The notes: generated by a model from the letters alone, not told the origin. A DNA stretch of 22,540 nt from Gracilaria caudata (GCA_030374735.1 JASCIV010000370.1:1-22540); one strand, 5' to 3'; counted from the stretch's first letter, positions 1-8,997 are shown. Made by a program: numbers and translations.

Positions 1-43
1 GATCCAAATAGAGCTTTACTTTTGCAGAACGCTGGCACGCCTG

Positions 44-58
44 GTACGCTAGAACGCT
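44..58 (+). repeat. Short direct repeat, left copy (GTACGCTAGAACGCT)
   Basis: GTACGCTAGAACGCT here matches GTACCGCTAGAACGCT at 4447-4462 in the same orientation, with one extra C in the second copy. The two copies bracket the whole NLR-like pseudogene. A shorter TAGAACGCT also occurs near 8243. It could be a dispersed-repeat remnant or chance. Confidence 0.5.
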
Positions 59-63
59 TGTTT

Positions 64-86
64 AGAATGGCCCTCAGGGCCATTCT
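64..86. repeat. 23-bp perfect odd palindrome
   Basis: Arms AGAATGGCCCT and AGGGCCATTCT are exact reverse complements around a single central C. It lies just beyond the last recognisable WD40 remnant. The same geometry (11-nt arms, 1-nt centre) recurs with unrelated sequence at 7065-7087 and 8272-8294. Its function is unknown. Confidence 0.85.
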
Positions 87-1206
87 GAGAAAGCACATGC
101 CACCATCTCGGGGATGTGCTCTACATCCTGTTGGGCACATCCAGTGGTGGACGTGTGGCCACGTACTGCACGCCTCCACGTCCCACACGCGCACGTCTCC
201 GTCCTACACCAAAGGCTTCATCGTCGTCGTCGTCGTCAGCGACGCGCAGCGCGGCCCGTGAACTGCGCACGTCCCACACGCGCGCCGCCTCATCTTCGCC
301 GCCGGACATGAGCCGCCGTCCGTCCTCACCGAAGGGAACGTCCCAGGCACTGTCAGTGTGCCCGCGCGGCGCGTCTAGCAGCTACGCGTCGGTCTGGCCG
401 TCAGCCGAATCGTGCCATCGTCCCACCGCGACGCAATCTTCTTCCCGTCCGCACTTGCGGCCGCACACCATCATCGTATATGTATGAGCTGAGTTCCTCC
501 TTGCCGATCCTGCCAATGTGCGGCTGCCACCGCCTCACGTCCCACACTCGAGCGCTTCCATCCGCACATCCGCGAAACGCCACTGCGCCATCTTCGCTCC
601 CACCCACGCACAAAACAAAATCGCCCGTCCCGAGCAGTGTTGTCACCGCGTTCGCGCTCAGATGCTTCCACAGCCCAATCGCTCCTGTGAACGTACCCCG
701 TAGCGTTTGTTTTCTCCTTCTAGGCGAAGGCCGAACTTGTTCCCCAGTCCTCAATATCAACAGAACGTAAACATTCCCTGCTCTCTGCCTTCCAGTCGCG
801 AATAGTTCGGAAAATGTTATCCGGACACAATCAAAACTCCATTCTCACTGAATGCCAGAAATGTTACCTGAAACTCATGTCCGTTTGGCCCTCTAGAGAT
901 CGGTACCCCGCTTTCTACATTTCACATCCACATCGTATTGTCATCGTTGCGTAATCCACATACAACCTTTCTCCCGGTCGAACTCACCGCAACACAACGC
1001 ACACCAAATGTAATTCACCTTGCATCCTCGCTCAAACACATGCACCAAATCGGCGTCCTACTCCTTCCTACCAATGTCTGCATACCACTCGCAGCGTCCC
1101 ACTTCGTCACTTGATCATCAGCGTCCATGCTCCGGCTGTCGTAATTGAGGTTGTGCTTCGTTCATCCGGAATACATTAAATGCTGTAGCCCAGCTTCATC
1201 ACAATC

Positions 1207-1365
1207 ACATTCGGCCACATCAAGTTGACAAACGCCGCATCTACATCAGGGGCTCTCTAAAAGTAAACTCTAATTACATCCCATCCCGAACTGCGAAGCT
1301 AAGCCACTTTGAGCTGGGCTAGTACTGACATGAGGGATCGGTCTGGAATCCCCAGTGCCGAATGT
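1207..1365 (+). rRNA. 5S rRNA gene with a 39-nt internal insertion
   Basis: The sequence aligns with eukaryotic 5S rRNA along its length. Helix I is perfect: ACATTCGGC (1207-1215) pairs with GCCGAATGT (1357-1365). The box A region GCGAAGCTAAGC (1293-1304), CTGGG/CCCAG pairing and the TAGTACT loop-E region are present. The apical stem keeps the usual layout, with a bulged A and a GNRA-type GGGA loop, but through compensatory base pairs (GA/TC and GAC/GTC). That argues for selection on structure rather than decay. Without positions 1242-1280 the RNA would be 120 nt, the standard length; with them it is 159. The insertion starts and ends with TACATC, and CATC is repeated at 1238-1241 and 1277-1280, so its exact edges can slide by 4 nt. 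It lies at the loop B/helix III position. A T5 run follows directly. Confidence 0.85.
1242..1280 (+). other. 39-nt insertion (intron-like) inside 5S rRNA
   Basis: It interrupts the 5S rRNA between nucleotides 35 and 36 of the 120-nt form. Both ends read TACATC, and the junction is ambiguous over the shared CATC. No GT-AG ends are visible and I could not draw a convincing bulge-helix-bulge. It could be a removed intron, a retained expansion, or a small insertion with a 4-bp target duplication. Confidence 0.7.
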
Positions 1366-1369
1366 TTTT
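1365..1369 (+). terminator. RNA polymerase III T-run terminator of 5S rRNA
   Basis: Five T residues begin exactly at the last base of helix I, the usual position for a pol III terminator. This supports the 3' end of the 5S gene. Confidence 0.7.
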
Positions 1370-1836
1370 GTCTTCTCACGTCATTCGGTGATATCATCTT
1401 TTTCCCCGATGTACGACGGTACCCTTGTAATGCCGCACGCTTCTCGCCACTATCCAGGGGGGCGACAGTGATGAAGAATCATCATCTGATGATCTTCACA
1501 TCGCCAACATGCGGGGATCCACCACGTCCTGAACAGCCGCCGTGCGTAACTTTTTGACTCTTAACGACCTTCCTGCCACCATCAACAGAGAGGTGAACAT
1601 CTTACGTTTCGAACCAATGTCGCCATCAACATCGGCGGTACCTGTACCGTTCGCATTCCATATACAGTCGTACTGAATATTTCTAACCGATAAAAACTTC
1701 AACGCTCTCCAAAACAGCATCATCTGCATCAGTCAAGAAGCCTCTTCTGGCCTTCAACCAAAGTCTTTCTGCATTCTTTCAATCTCTGCAATCTCTTCAA
1801 CTTCAACAACGCTCGCGTGGCGTCGCAGTTCTCCGA

Positions 1837-2735
1837 TTACGCTATAAGACGCCCATATAGCTGGAAAGACACCTCTTGTGAGTTCGCCGCCACAGCGTGG
1901 TAAATCAGCCGCGCCGCTTGCGCAATCACTTCCAATGCCCTCACCTTCTTCTCTTTGCTATACACATCAGAACGTTCGAGTACCGCTTTACCGGCTAAAA
2001 CGTCATTCACAACAGGAGCGATTTCTCCCTTGTTGAGCCGCTCCATGATCCATTGCGACTTCAGCAACAGCCATATCAATCCCTCATCCTCCCCAGCGTC
2101 CTTGAGCAATCGATAACGCTTGCTACCGAGATACTTGTCTTCGTCTTTCACAGTCCATTATTCTCTACACTTGCCTTTCGTTGTACAGTCTACAATTCCC
2201 ATTCTGTCGGCCCTGCCTCCCTCATTCTCGTTCGACGTCCAGGAACATAACCGCTTCAGCTTCAACCAAGGCTCAGACCTTATCCTTTCCCTCCCATCAG
2301 CATTCACACCAATTCTCTTCTGTTCAGCGTCGACATCGTCACCACTATTAGACAGGTAGTTGTCCAACAAGCGCTTGAAGTGCCGTTGCTTCTCATTCCT
2401 TGTATCCGCAAGAAGCGTGTCAAGGATGTCGTCATACCAGCGCAGCACCGAACTTAGTTCTCCCTCGTTCTCCGGGATCGTGACATCGACAACAGCCACC
2501 GAGTTCAGAGCTTTCATCACTTCCAAAGTCTGCCGTTCCTCCCTCACTCAAACACCATAGACGCCGACGCATCGACACGGGCACTTCCAGCTGTCTCTGT
2601 AACCCACACAGAGATCGGTGCGTTTCTCTAATCGACATGGGAAACTTTTCCTGTTTCTCGTCCCAACGAAGCTCCAGCACTGACAATGAAGTGTTCGTAA
2701 CATTCTGCACCGGCCCGTATCCCTCGACGTCTCAC
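1837..2735 (-). other. Winged-helix and Apaf-1-like helical linker of the NLR-like pseudogene
   Basis: Three consecutive frame blocks cover this part. The first (about 2710-2550) holds 'SLSVLELRWDEKQEKFPMS' and 'RLWCLSE', like the ARC2/winged-helix region after the GLPL motif. The second (2547-2158) holds 'MKALNSVAVVDVTI' and 'RWYDDILDTLLADT', like the winged-helix 'LHDLLLDxL' segment, then 'FKRLLDNYLSN'. The third (2151-1837) holds 'DAGEDEGLIWLLLKSQWI' and 'AARLIYHAV', as in the helical repeats that join the ATPase to the propeller in WD40-type STAND proteins. Frameshifts lie between the blocks. Confidence 0.6.
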
Positions 2736-2825
2736 TCAATCATTGTGTCCGGTTCCCTCCTCAATTTCTCATGATACAACCTCAGAGCATCTTCCTTGGG
2801 TCCTTTGCGAGTGACAAGAAATGCT

Positions 2826-3480
2826 ATCGAACGCCTGACCTAGTAACGACTAGAAGTAAAAGAATACCTCCCACGCTTCCAGCATCCCCTCTAATGCTCT
2901 TATGTTCACCTTTTCCACAATTGTGCAGCTCTTCATCAAACAGTGTCTCAAGAACATTGCTCGCGAGTCGTTCGCTCTTCTGGGACCGAACTCCATCGGT
3001 TTATCAGCCTTTATCGCAAGATCGTTTCCTAGTCGTGTACACAAGCCGGTTGTCCTCGTCGATCATACCATCCAGCACATAGAACGTATCAACAACAATT
3101 CCGTTCGCCTTCCACACATCATCAACCAGAAAAAGACACCCGCGGTCTACAAACCAATGCCTTGCAACATCCACAACTTTCTGCAGTTGTCTCTCTCCGC
3201 GGATGTCCCTCGCCAGCTTTCGGTTTCAAGACCCTTCAACAATCTTGGCGATTTGCTTCGTGAGTCCATCCATTCCGGAGTCCCTTCCCAGTTGCATAAA
3301 CTGCACACCATCCGGAAACCTCGATCTGAGATCCCCGACATCGTTCGGTCCCCGAAGCGCGCACGTCTTCCCAACTCCACGCCAACTTGCAGCCACAACC
3401 GCCAACACTTAATGCGCCGAACGTTCTAGTACGGCTGCCTTTAACTCCCCCTCAAACATATGTGGGGAATCGTAGTCCAG
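2826..3480 (-). other. NB-ARC core of the NLR-like pseudogene
   Basis: The Walker A remnant reads 'WRGVGKTC' with the catalytic Lys codon at 3367-3369. It is followed by the family-typical 'RFPDGVQFMQLGRD' strand. Walker B reads 'CLFLVDDVW' with the two Asp codons at 3118-3123. The sensor-1/RNBS-B-like motif 'NRLVYTTR' is at about 3051-3028. After tandem stops at 3001-3006 the homology moves to another frame ('FGPRRANDSRAMFLRH', about 2980). It then moves again to a GLPL-like 'VGGILLLLVVTRSGV' at 2873-2826. Key ATPase residues survive while the frame does not, which fits a fairly recent loss. Confidence 0.8.
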
Positions 3481-3554
3481 GGTAAGTCGTGGTGGGGTGG
3501 GCGGGACAGTGCCACTCTTCCTAAACCTGGCTTCAGTTTCAGAAGCGGATTAAC

Positions 3555-4179
3555 CGGCGTCCACGGCCGTCATCCTTTCTCTCTCTTCAATTGCAGCCGA
3601 CGCAGCAAACTCTCTTTCTGTACTCTCCACATGGGCCAGCATTTGGTTTGCACGCTGCACTCGACTGAACTGCGTAGCGCTCGCAATGTTTGGCGACAGT
3701 TGCATACATTTGTGCGTCGCTTGCTGCAGCTTCATTCTCCAGGTGCGCAGTCTGTGCGGCAGAGCGTCTTCGCTGACTGACTCGTTCATCCAACCGTCAA
3801 CAAGTCGGAGATGTTCTTCCAGCAGTTGCTGAGCGAGCTCAAACCTTTCGCGATTGCCGGAAGCCAATGAGCCTAACGGGGGCATTGAGCTTCTCCACGA
3901 CGAAACTGAGAGCGACTGGCGGCGCTCTAGCCACGGCAACGACTGCGGAGACTGGGTCGATAATGTGGAAAGGAGCGACTTGACGTCGGGGAAGGGGTAC
4001 AACGGTAGCTCCAGCAGGAGCGAAAGAAAAGCACGGGGCAGATCTGAATATCGGAGGTGGGGACGGCTCCGTTGCGCCGATGCGTGTCTGAGTTGGCGAA
4101 GTTGGCACAGAAATGGCGCCGAGTGTTGCTGTGTTGACATCGTAATCAACGCGGACGTAGCGCACACAACAGGACACAC
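3555..4179 (-). other. N-terminal helical region of the NLR-like pseudogene
   Basis: About 208 codons are open without a stop. The last 90 or so residues look like a helical bundle: 'RFELAQQLLEEHLRLVDG', then a 'RVQRANQMLAHVESTEREF' segment. This resembles the MLKL/HeLo/RPW8-like four-helix N-termini that precede NB-ARC in some receptors, but I judge this from pattern only. The first 100 codons are less convincing. The +1 frame (3839-4177) is also open and carries a hydrophobic Ala/Val-rich stretch, so a frameshift inside this part is possible. A TAA at 3552-3554 separates it from the NB-ARC, which continues in the same frame. Confidence 0.5.
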
Positions 4180-4944
4180 AGGACAGAAGTTCGGTCAGGC
4201 TGTCATGATCACGGTGATGACTCTGTGTTGGTTAGATGCGAACGAAGTACAATCACTTCAATCCGCGGACTAATCTGGCTGCTCAAGCATCTCATGCTTG
4301 TAATACCCGTCCGGTGTCTCATATCTCACCCTATGCAGATTGCACCCGACTCTAGACATGTGCACAACACCTTACCTGGGATGCTGATAACTTGCACCAT
4401 CTCGCGCGCTCGCAGCACGGTCGTAGATACAATCGCAAGCACCATCGTACCGCTAGAACGCTACCCTTGTAGCGGCGAAGCGCCATCTGTGAGCGAAACC
4501 TCCTTCTGCTTGAAGATGGCCGAACTTGGTACAATTTACACGTGCAAGCCGCAACGTGGCCACCTCACAACTTTTGCTTGCAGCATTTCAGTAATCCAGC
4601 GTGCCACGCGCACCACGTTCTTCTGTTTTACAAAAGAAAATAAAACTTTTAAGACCCGGTATCTGTCTGCACCGAGAAGACAGATCCGGCCAGACCTTCG
4701 TCTCCGACTGTCTTCACCAGTCGTAGTACAGTACGCCCTCCTGCTCCTCGCGTACTGTTACAGCCATTCATAAATTAACGGGATGATTCTTTGGTTCAGT
4801 TGTTTCAAGCACCGTAAAAGACAACAACTTCACAGGGACGTATTCGTGATTGACTGACGCAAATCATATTGGCAAGGGTAGGCGCCGATGCAAAGTCAAC
4901 AAGATGAGCTTCCATGCCACCAGAGCTATCGTGCAATAAATTGC
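4180..4944. other. Intergenic stretch upstream of the NLR-like pseudogene
   Basis: No gene recognised. It should hold the promoter of the former receptor gene, but no TATA box is obvious. Small hairpins include CAAGCAT/ATGCTTG with a 3-nt loop (about 4284-4300) and CGCTAC/GTAGCG with a 4-nt loop (about 4459-4474). The 182-codon open frame at 4225-4773 (+) shows no domain and is probably chance. Confidence 0.5.
4447..4462 (+). repeat. Short direct repeat, right copy (GTACCGCTAGAACGCT)
   Basis: Partner of 44-58, on the other side of the NLR-like pseudogene. It runs into a small hairpin, CGCTAC-CCTT-GTAGCG. Confidence 0.5.
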
Positions 4945-4964
4945 TATTGCAATATATTGCAATA
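4945..4964. repeat. 20-bp perfect palindrome in a TTGCAATA-rich tract
   Basis: TATTGCAATA followed by TATTGCAATA makes a perfect 20-bp palindrome. The surrounding 4920-5070 is rich in the words TTGCAATA and TATTGCA, giving an AT-rich low-complexity tract. No gene is recognised from here to 5542. Confidence 0.8.
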
Positions 4965-5542
4965 TGCAATACATATTCCATGTCGAAAGTCACTTGACGT
5001 TATATGTTATTCATATTGCAGTTTCGTTTTATACTGCAATACGAATTGGTCTTAGTTTTAATATTGTAATAGTTATTGCTTTGTGATTTAGATTTGAACT
5101 TTAGATGCACTCTAGTAGTGAGTACGAATTTAAAAATGGCTTTAGAATAAAAGCTTTACATAGCAAAATGGGATACTGATACGCCTTTCTGATACTACCC
5201 ATTTTTCACAACGAAATAATGAATATTATTCAAATTAAGTGTCATCATCTCGAATCGAAAAGTCTTTCCCTTTACATAATCGAGGTAGTTTAACGTTAAG
5301 ATTTCTAACATATGGCGCGCTTGAATTACAAAAGTATCCGCTGCAATCGCCCTTCGGGTCTTGTAGTCAGAAGAGATTATTGCGAAAAGTGGTTTGGACA
5401 AAGGTTATTGCCAGACATAGTTATTGTACCAATATAGCAATCGATGTTTTGTTTATGTATCTCGCCGAGCACAATGCATTTATATGTTGTTAAACATATG
5501 ATATAAGTATATCTATACTACGGTATGCACTTCTGATTAGTT
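4965..5542. other. AT-rich intergenic DNA downstream of the SIMPL gene
   Basis: Contains no recognisable gene. It would hold the 3' UTR and poly(A) region of the minus-strand SIMPL gene; no exact AATAAA was found close to its stop, only a loose CATATAAATG. The 68-codon frame at 5195-5401 (minus) has no identifiable features. Confidence 0.5.
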
Positions 5543-6253
5543 TCAAACCTCGACAAGTTCAAACTGAACGAAGACCGTAACAACAACAGCAACCTGACCA
5601 GGTCCAATCGGTACAACAGAACCTACCCCGCCAAAAGCTCCAGATGGGGCGAACTGAGGTTGTGGAATTGATTGGTCGCTAATGGTAATAATATTTCCAA
5701 CCTGAACTCCAGCCGCCTGCGCGAGAACGTTAGCACGGCTCGTAGCCTCTTCAACAGCCATTGTGCGAGCCTGCCTGAGAAGCTCGGCATTTTCCTCAAT
5801 CCTGAAGTTCAGACCAGACACAGTATTGCTCCCTGCCGTAACCAGGGCATCAAGAATGGCACCCAGGTTGTCCAGGTCACGCACGATGACATTCACCTGA
5901 TTGTTGACCTCGTAGCTAATGACGCCCTGTTGTTCGCCATTGGGTCCGAATTGAAATTGCGGGTTGACACTAAAGAAAGTGGTCTGTATATCACTACTGT
6001 TGACTCCTTGTGCGTTGAGCGCCTCCAATACTTGCTGGAACTGTTGGTTGTTGGCGGAGAGCGCCGCCTGCGCGGTAGGGGCTGTAGTGAGTACGCCGGT
6101 GTTGATGATGCCGGTATCTGGAGGCGCGGATACGGTGCCTACTCCGGACACGCTGATGGTGCGCCGAAGGGACTGGCCATTTGTTTGAGCGGCCACTGAA
6201 GCAAACAGGAGAAAGCACGAGGCGATGAAGAGAGTTTTCGTTGACGGAGCCAT
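5543..6253 (-). CDS. Secreted SIMPL-domain (DUF541) protein
   Basis: The 236-residue product begins with a signal peptide: basic 'MAPSTKT', hydrophobic 'LFIASCFLLFASVAA', with likely cleavage after Ala-22. A full-length SIMPL/DUF541 domain (about residues 30-236) follows. It has the N-terminal 'ISVSGVGTVSAPPDTG', the 'ALNAQGVNSSDIQT' helix, the 'YEVNNQVNVIVRDLDNLG' core, and the 'VLAQAAGVQVGNIITISD' segment near the C-terminus. The family is common in the bacterial cell envelope (BP26/OMP28 type). Members have poorly defined biochemical roles, so none is assigned. The protein should be secreted or enter the ER. The frame is intact in one exon; the ATG sets the signal peptide and is the only good start. 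A TATA box lies upstream at 6395-6402. A decayed paralogue lies about 2.5 kb away at 8768-9945 on the same strand. Confidence 0.92.
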   Translation of the reverse strand: MAPSTKTLFIASCFLLFASVAAQTNGQSLRRTISVSGVGTVSAPPDTGIINTGVLTTAPTAQAALSANNQQFQQVLEALNAQGVNSSDIQTTFFSVNPQFQFGPNGEQQGVISYEVNNQVNVIVRDLDNLGAILDALVTAGSNTVSGLNFRIEENAELLRQARTMAVEEATSRANVLAQAAGVQVGNIITISDQSIPQPQFAPSGAFGGVGSVVPIGPGQVAVVVTVFVQFELVEV

Positions 6254-6394
6254 GTTCGGAGGAAAGAGAATGTTTGGTTATGAAAGGAAGGCGTATCTAT
6301 GTAGCTGTTGTGTGTTACCGGGGTAGATGGGGCCGTTAGTTGGAAGTTGTTGGGTACGCCTTAATGGAAAGTGCAAAGTGTTGTCCTTTACTCC

Positions 6395-6402
6395 CTTTTA
6401 TA
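6395..6402 (-). promoter_or_regulatory. TATA box of the SIMPL gene
   Basis: On the minus strand the sequence reads TATAAAAG, a strong TATA box, 142 bp upstream of the SIMPL start codon. A transcript starting about 30 bp downstream would have a 5' UTR of about 110-120 nt. Confidence 0.65.
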
Positions 6403-7056
6403 GTACTCAGTCCGTACCGTAGAGTCTGTCAACGGCACTCTGCGCGCCATCGAAGTGGATCTGAAAAGTGGTCAACCGAAGTGGAAACCGTAATATGCCC
6501 TTGTACATGACACATTGTGAATTTCAAGTTGGTGCGACATAAAGGTTAAAAGAACAAGAGAGGTACGGTCAGCAATGCGACTTCCGACTAGAGAACCCTC
6601 GAGAAGAACCTCGTTCTTGTGGCCACATTTGAGGAATCTATTGTTAATGTAGGGACGTGCTCGGTTCGTGTTGTAGCAGTGCTGGTGTTTGACAAGGTCC
6701 TTGTTTTTTCGCTGTGCATGCATTCGGGTAAAGTTAAATGCGGAATTCTCTTGAAGGGTTGGCAAGCGTGTATGGGGCGCAATGCGCGAGCGAGAGGAGC
6801 GGGACACGGATTGCGCGGGCGCGGATGATTTGGTGCACAGATTGTGAAAGGCAGGAGGTGTCGCGGGTGGGGCGAATAATGTGAACGAATGTGCACTAGA
6901 AGAAGAAGGGGCTGGCTGTAGCTACTCTGGCATCGTGGAATGGCAGGGGAATCAGAGTGCATTGTTGCGAAGACCTTCCAAGAAGTGTCGTGAAAGGAAT
7001 GGTGACCTACCAAGCTGTTTAGTCATGGCGTGCTTCTACCCGTCGTCACAACTAAA
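6403..7056. other. Intergenic stretch, no gene recognised
   Basis: Open frames on both strands (for example 141 codons at 6588-7013 minus) are Pro/His/Ser-rich, lack domains and overlap each other, so I do not call them. A small hairpin AAGAAC-CTC-GTTCTT lies near 6604. Confidence 0.45.
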
Positions 7057-7095
7057 GACTTCTTGCAGCGAGTAAGTTACTCGCTGCGAGAAGCC
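7057..7095. repeat. Inverted repeat with 23-bp perfect palindromic core
   Basis: The core at 7065-7087 has arms GCAGCGAGTAA and TTACTCGCTGC around a single G. The pairing extends to 19-nt arms with two mismatches (7057-7075 and 7077-7095). A second small stem, CTTCT-CCGC-AGAAG, follows at about 7101-7115. It marks the change from GC-balanced to AT-rich DNA. Confidence 0.85.
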
Positions 7096-7115
7096 AGCTT
7101 CTCCGCAGAAGAAAG

Positions 7116-8271
7116 GCACTGAACTCCTGCGGCGAGGCTCTACATCTTTTATGAAATATTATCCCATAGCTTCACAAAACATTTACCTTATTTATATAGA
7201 ATTGTTACATAATTTTGGCACAAACATGTAGTATTTGCTTGTCATGAATTATGCCGATTTTATCCAATGACAATTCATTTGACAAAGACCCTCTCTCTGA
7301 AACAGAATCTGTTTGACAGAAGAAGACTCAAGAGACACAATCTGTTACACCTCCAGTGCATCTTTCTCTCAACTCATGTGCTAATGCAACAATCTTCTCT
7401 GAAAACGTCAAAAATCAGCTCTTTGATCATAGCGGAGCTTTGCAAATCGCATCAATTCTTCGTTTCTTTCCAGTCGTCTACCTCTGAATTTCAATCAAAA
7501 AGCAATTCAATTTAAATAAATAAACCACAACAGCCCAATCTTCAATATCAGAGCTTTGCAAAGCAAGTTCACAAAGAGTCTCGCAAGGCTCCTTCGAGCC
7601 GCACAGAACAGTTCCTCTCTTACGACATCTTCTAAAATTATTATGTCCTTTGTGAGCTAACAGATCATAGGCTCTTTGTACGAATGCATTGTGAGGCGCT
7701 GGAGGACTGGACCGGACTGTATGCATGGTCCTCCGTAGAACTCCCTTTATACCAAGTGGACAGAGCACAAAGTCCTTTCGGAAGCATAAAGATACAACTA
7801 GATGAACATATCGCATGCATTCTTTTGCCATTAAAGTAAAATGTACAAAAGAATATACATGTCATCTTGCAAATCTGGGAAATAATGCTTAACCTAAGTT
7901 TTTATGAGATTTTTTTACTGGAACGTGACTGCATCTTGTGGCGTTGTCTTCTTACTAGGATAACGTCTATCGTCTCTTGCAGAGGCAGATTCTTTCTCGT
8001 CTTGAGTGCTGCTTGATCATCTTTGCCTCTGCTAAAAGTGTGGCTTCTGATCGCAAAGCTCCGCTTTGCTCTCACTGGGCAAAGCATTGCCACCCTAAAA
8101 ATAGTTCTGAGCTAATCATCAAAAAAAAAATCTAGTTCTATATACCATGCTACAACGTTTTGGCATCTTTAGTACACTTTTGGTACACCCAACATTTTCA
8201 GTAGTTTGTATTTAGACGGCTTGGTTTTCTTTCAAACAAATTAGAACGCTTTAAGATTTTCAGACCACGAA
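7116..8271. other. AT-rich intergenic DNA with GCTTTGC-type motifs
   Basis: No gene is recognised. The word GAGCTTTGC or its complement recurs at about 7435, 7551 (with the 12-bp palindrome GCTTTGCAAAGC), 8053 (hairpin GCAAAGC-TCC-GCTTTGC) and 8632. The 117-codon frame at 7478-7831 (minus) has no domain I know. It is the best candidate here for an unrecognised gene, at low confidence. Confidence 0.45.
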
Positions 8272-8294
8272 ATGCGCCGTGTCACACGGCGCAT
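8272..8294. repeat. 23-bp perfect odd palindrome
   Basis: Arms ATGCGCCGTGT and ACACGGCGCAT flank a single C. It is GC-rich within AT-rich DNA. It has the same geometry as 64-86 and 7065-7087 but unrelated sequence. Confidence 0.85.
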
Positions 8295-8467
8295 AGCGCC
8301 TGTTTTTTGGTCTTCCGAAAGAATTAGATCATGGTCTCCACAATATCCTATTTTTTTGTTTGGATTCAAAATGCCTCTACAAAAAACTAATTATGGTTTA
8401 CGAAAAAAGAAATTCGGCGTTAAAAATATGGCTACGGCTAGTCTTCGGATCTTATCCAAAACTATGA

Positions 8468-8485
8468 GTAGATGTTAACATCTAC
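8468..8485. repeat. 18-bp perfect palindrome
   Basis: GTAGATGTT joined to AACATCTAC is a perfect even palindrome centred on GTTAAC. No gene is recognised from 8486 to about 8767. Confidence 0.8.
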
Positions 8486-8997
8486 GCCAAAGTTCTTTGA
8501 CAGTAACAAGAACACAATAGGTAAGGACCATTAAACAAGATAGAACCAGTTCTATAAGTGTTAAAATGGCTTGTATTCAACTTCTTTTGTCGGATCTATT
8601 TGGATCTTTTATTTGTAAGAAGAAGCCCCAAGAGCTTTGCGATACCTCCTGCCAAGCCCATTTCGCATAGCTCTGATTTCTTATTTGTGGATCTACACTT
8701 CCACTAGGGCGAAACTAAAGAAAAACAGTTTCCTGATGTCAAGCTCTCCCAAAGCAACCAGTAGAGCAGAACCTGTCTCCCCAAAAGACAATTCCGCAGT
8801 TGCCTAGAACTGCGGGTGTCGAATTGATTCATCAATAATTGCAATAATACCCCCACAGCTTACCCCAGCTGCTTCTGCAAACACTCCAGATTGACTCAAA
8901 GCGTAAGCCACAGCACGCCCACGAGCACGATTGCGAAGTTCTGCGTCAACAGTAATGCCAAGTTTCACACTCAAACCCGTATTTGTGACTGACTGAC

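Larger units (their letters stand above)
160..1729 (-). other. WD40-repeat array of the NLR-like pseudogene
   Basis: WD40 blade remnants appear in changing frames. Seen are 'VRNIQYDCIWNANGTG' (about 1685-1630), 'ADDQVTKWDAASG' (about 1126-1084), 'RCVAVSSTGRKVVCG' (about 1001-957) and 'GHEFQVTFLAFSENG' (about 881-830). Further down are 'ADGSARVWDVRRW' (about 565-525), 'GHTDSAWDVPFGEDGRRL' (about 365-310) followed by 'GGEDEAARVWDV', and 'DGDVRVWDVEAC' (203-167). The GH start and WD end of blades are clear in several. An (CGT)n run at 222-237, read as Asp repeats on the minus strand, looks like slippage between blades. Stops and frameshifts occur in nearly every blade. The 5S gene lies between the first and second remnants listed. 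Confidence 0.75.
120..4179 (-). pseudogene. Decayed NB-ARC/WD40 (NLR/Apaf-1-like) STAND receptor
   Basis: Read on the minus strand, the region gives an ordered multidomain protein: helical N-terminus (4179-3555), NB-ARC nucleotide-binding domain (about 3480-2826), winged-helix/helical linker (about 2735-1837) and WD40 repeats (about 1729-165). This is the architecture of Apaf-1-type and algal NLR-like signalling ATPases, which oligomerise after the WD40 sensor binds a ligand. From 4179 to about 3007 the reading frame is constant and broken only by single stops (for example at 3552-3554, TAA near 3411, TGA at 3226-3228). Tandem stops at 3001-3006 and several frameshifts follow, so no full product can be made. 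I see no clear GT-AG introns bridging the breaks. The start is uncertain: Met at 4179 or the Met 13 codons later. A 5S rRNA gene sits within the WD40 half on the other strand. The NB-ARC and WD40 identities are well supported by motifs; the receptor role is inference. Confidence 0.8.

Noticed and set aside
3854..4273. 139-codon plus-strand frame
   Set aside because: It lies antisense to the N-terminal part of the NLR-like pseudogene, is rich in Arg/Ser/Gly and has no domain; a shadow frame.
5672..6199. 175-codon plus-strand frame
   Set aside because: It is exactly antisense to the intact SIMPL gene, which has a signal peptide and full domain.
6588..7013. 141-codon minus-strand frame
   Set aside because: Pro/His/Ser-rich low-complexity translation with no domain, overlapped by open frames on both strands.
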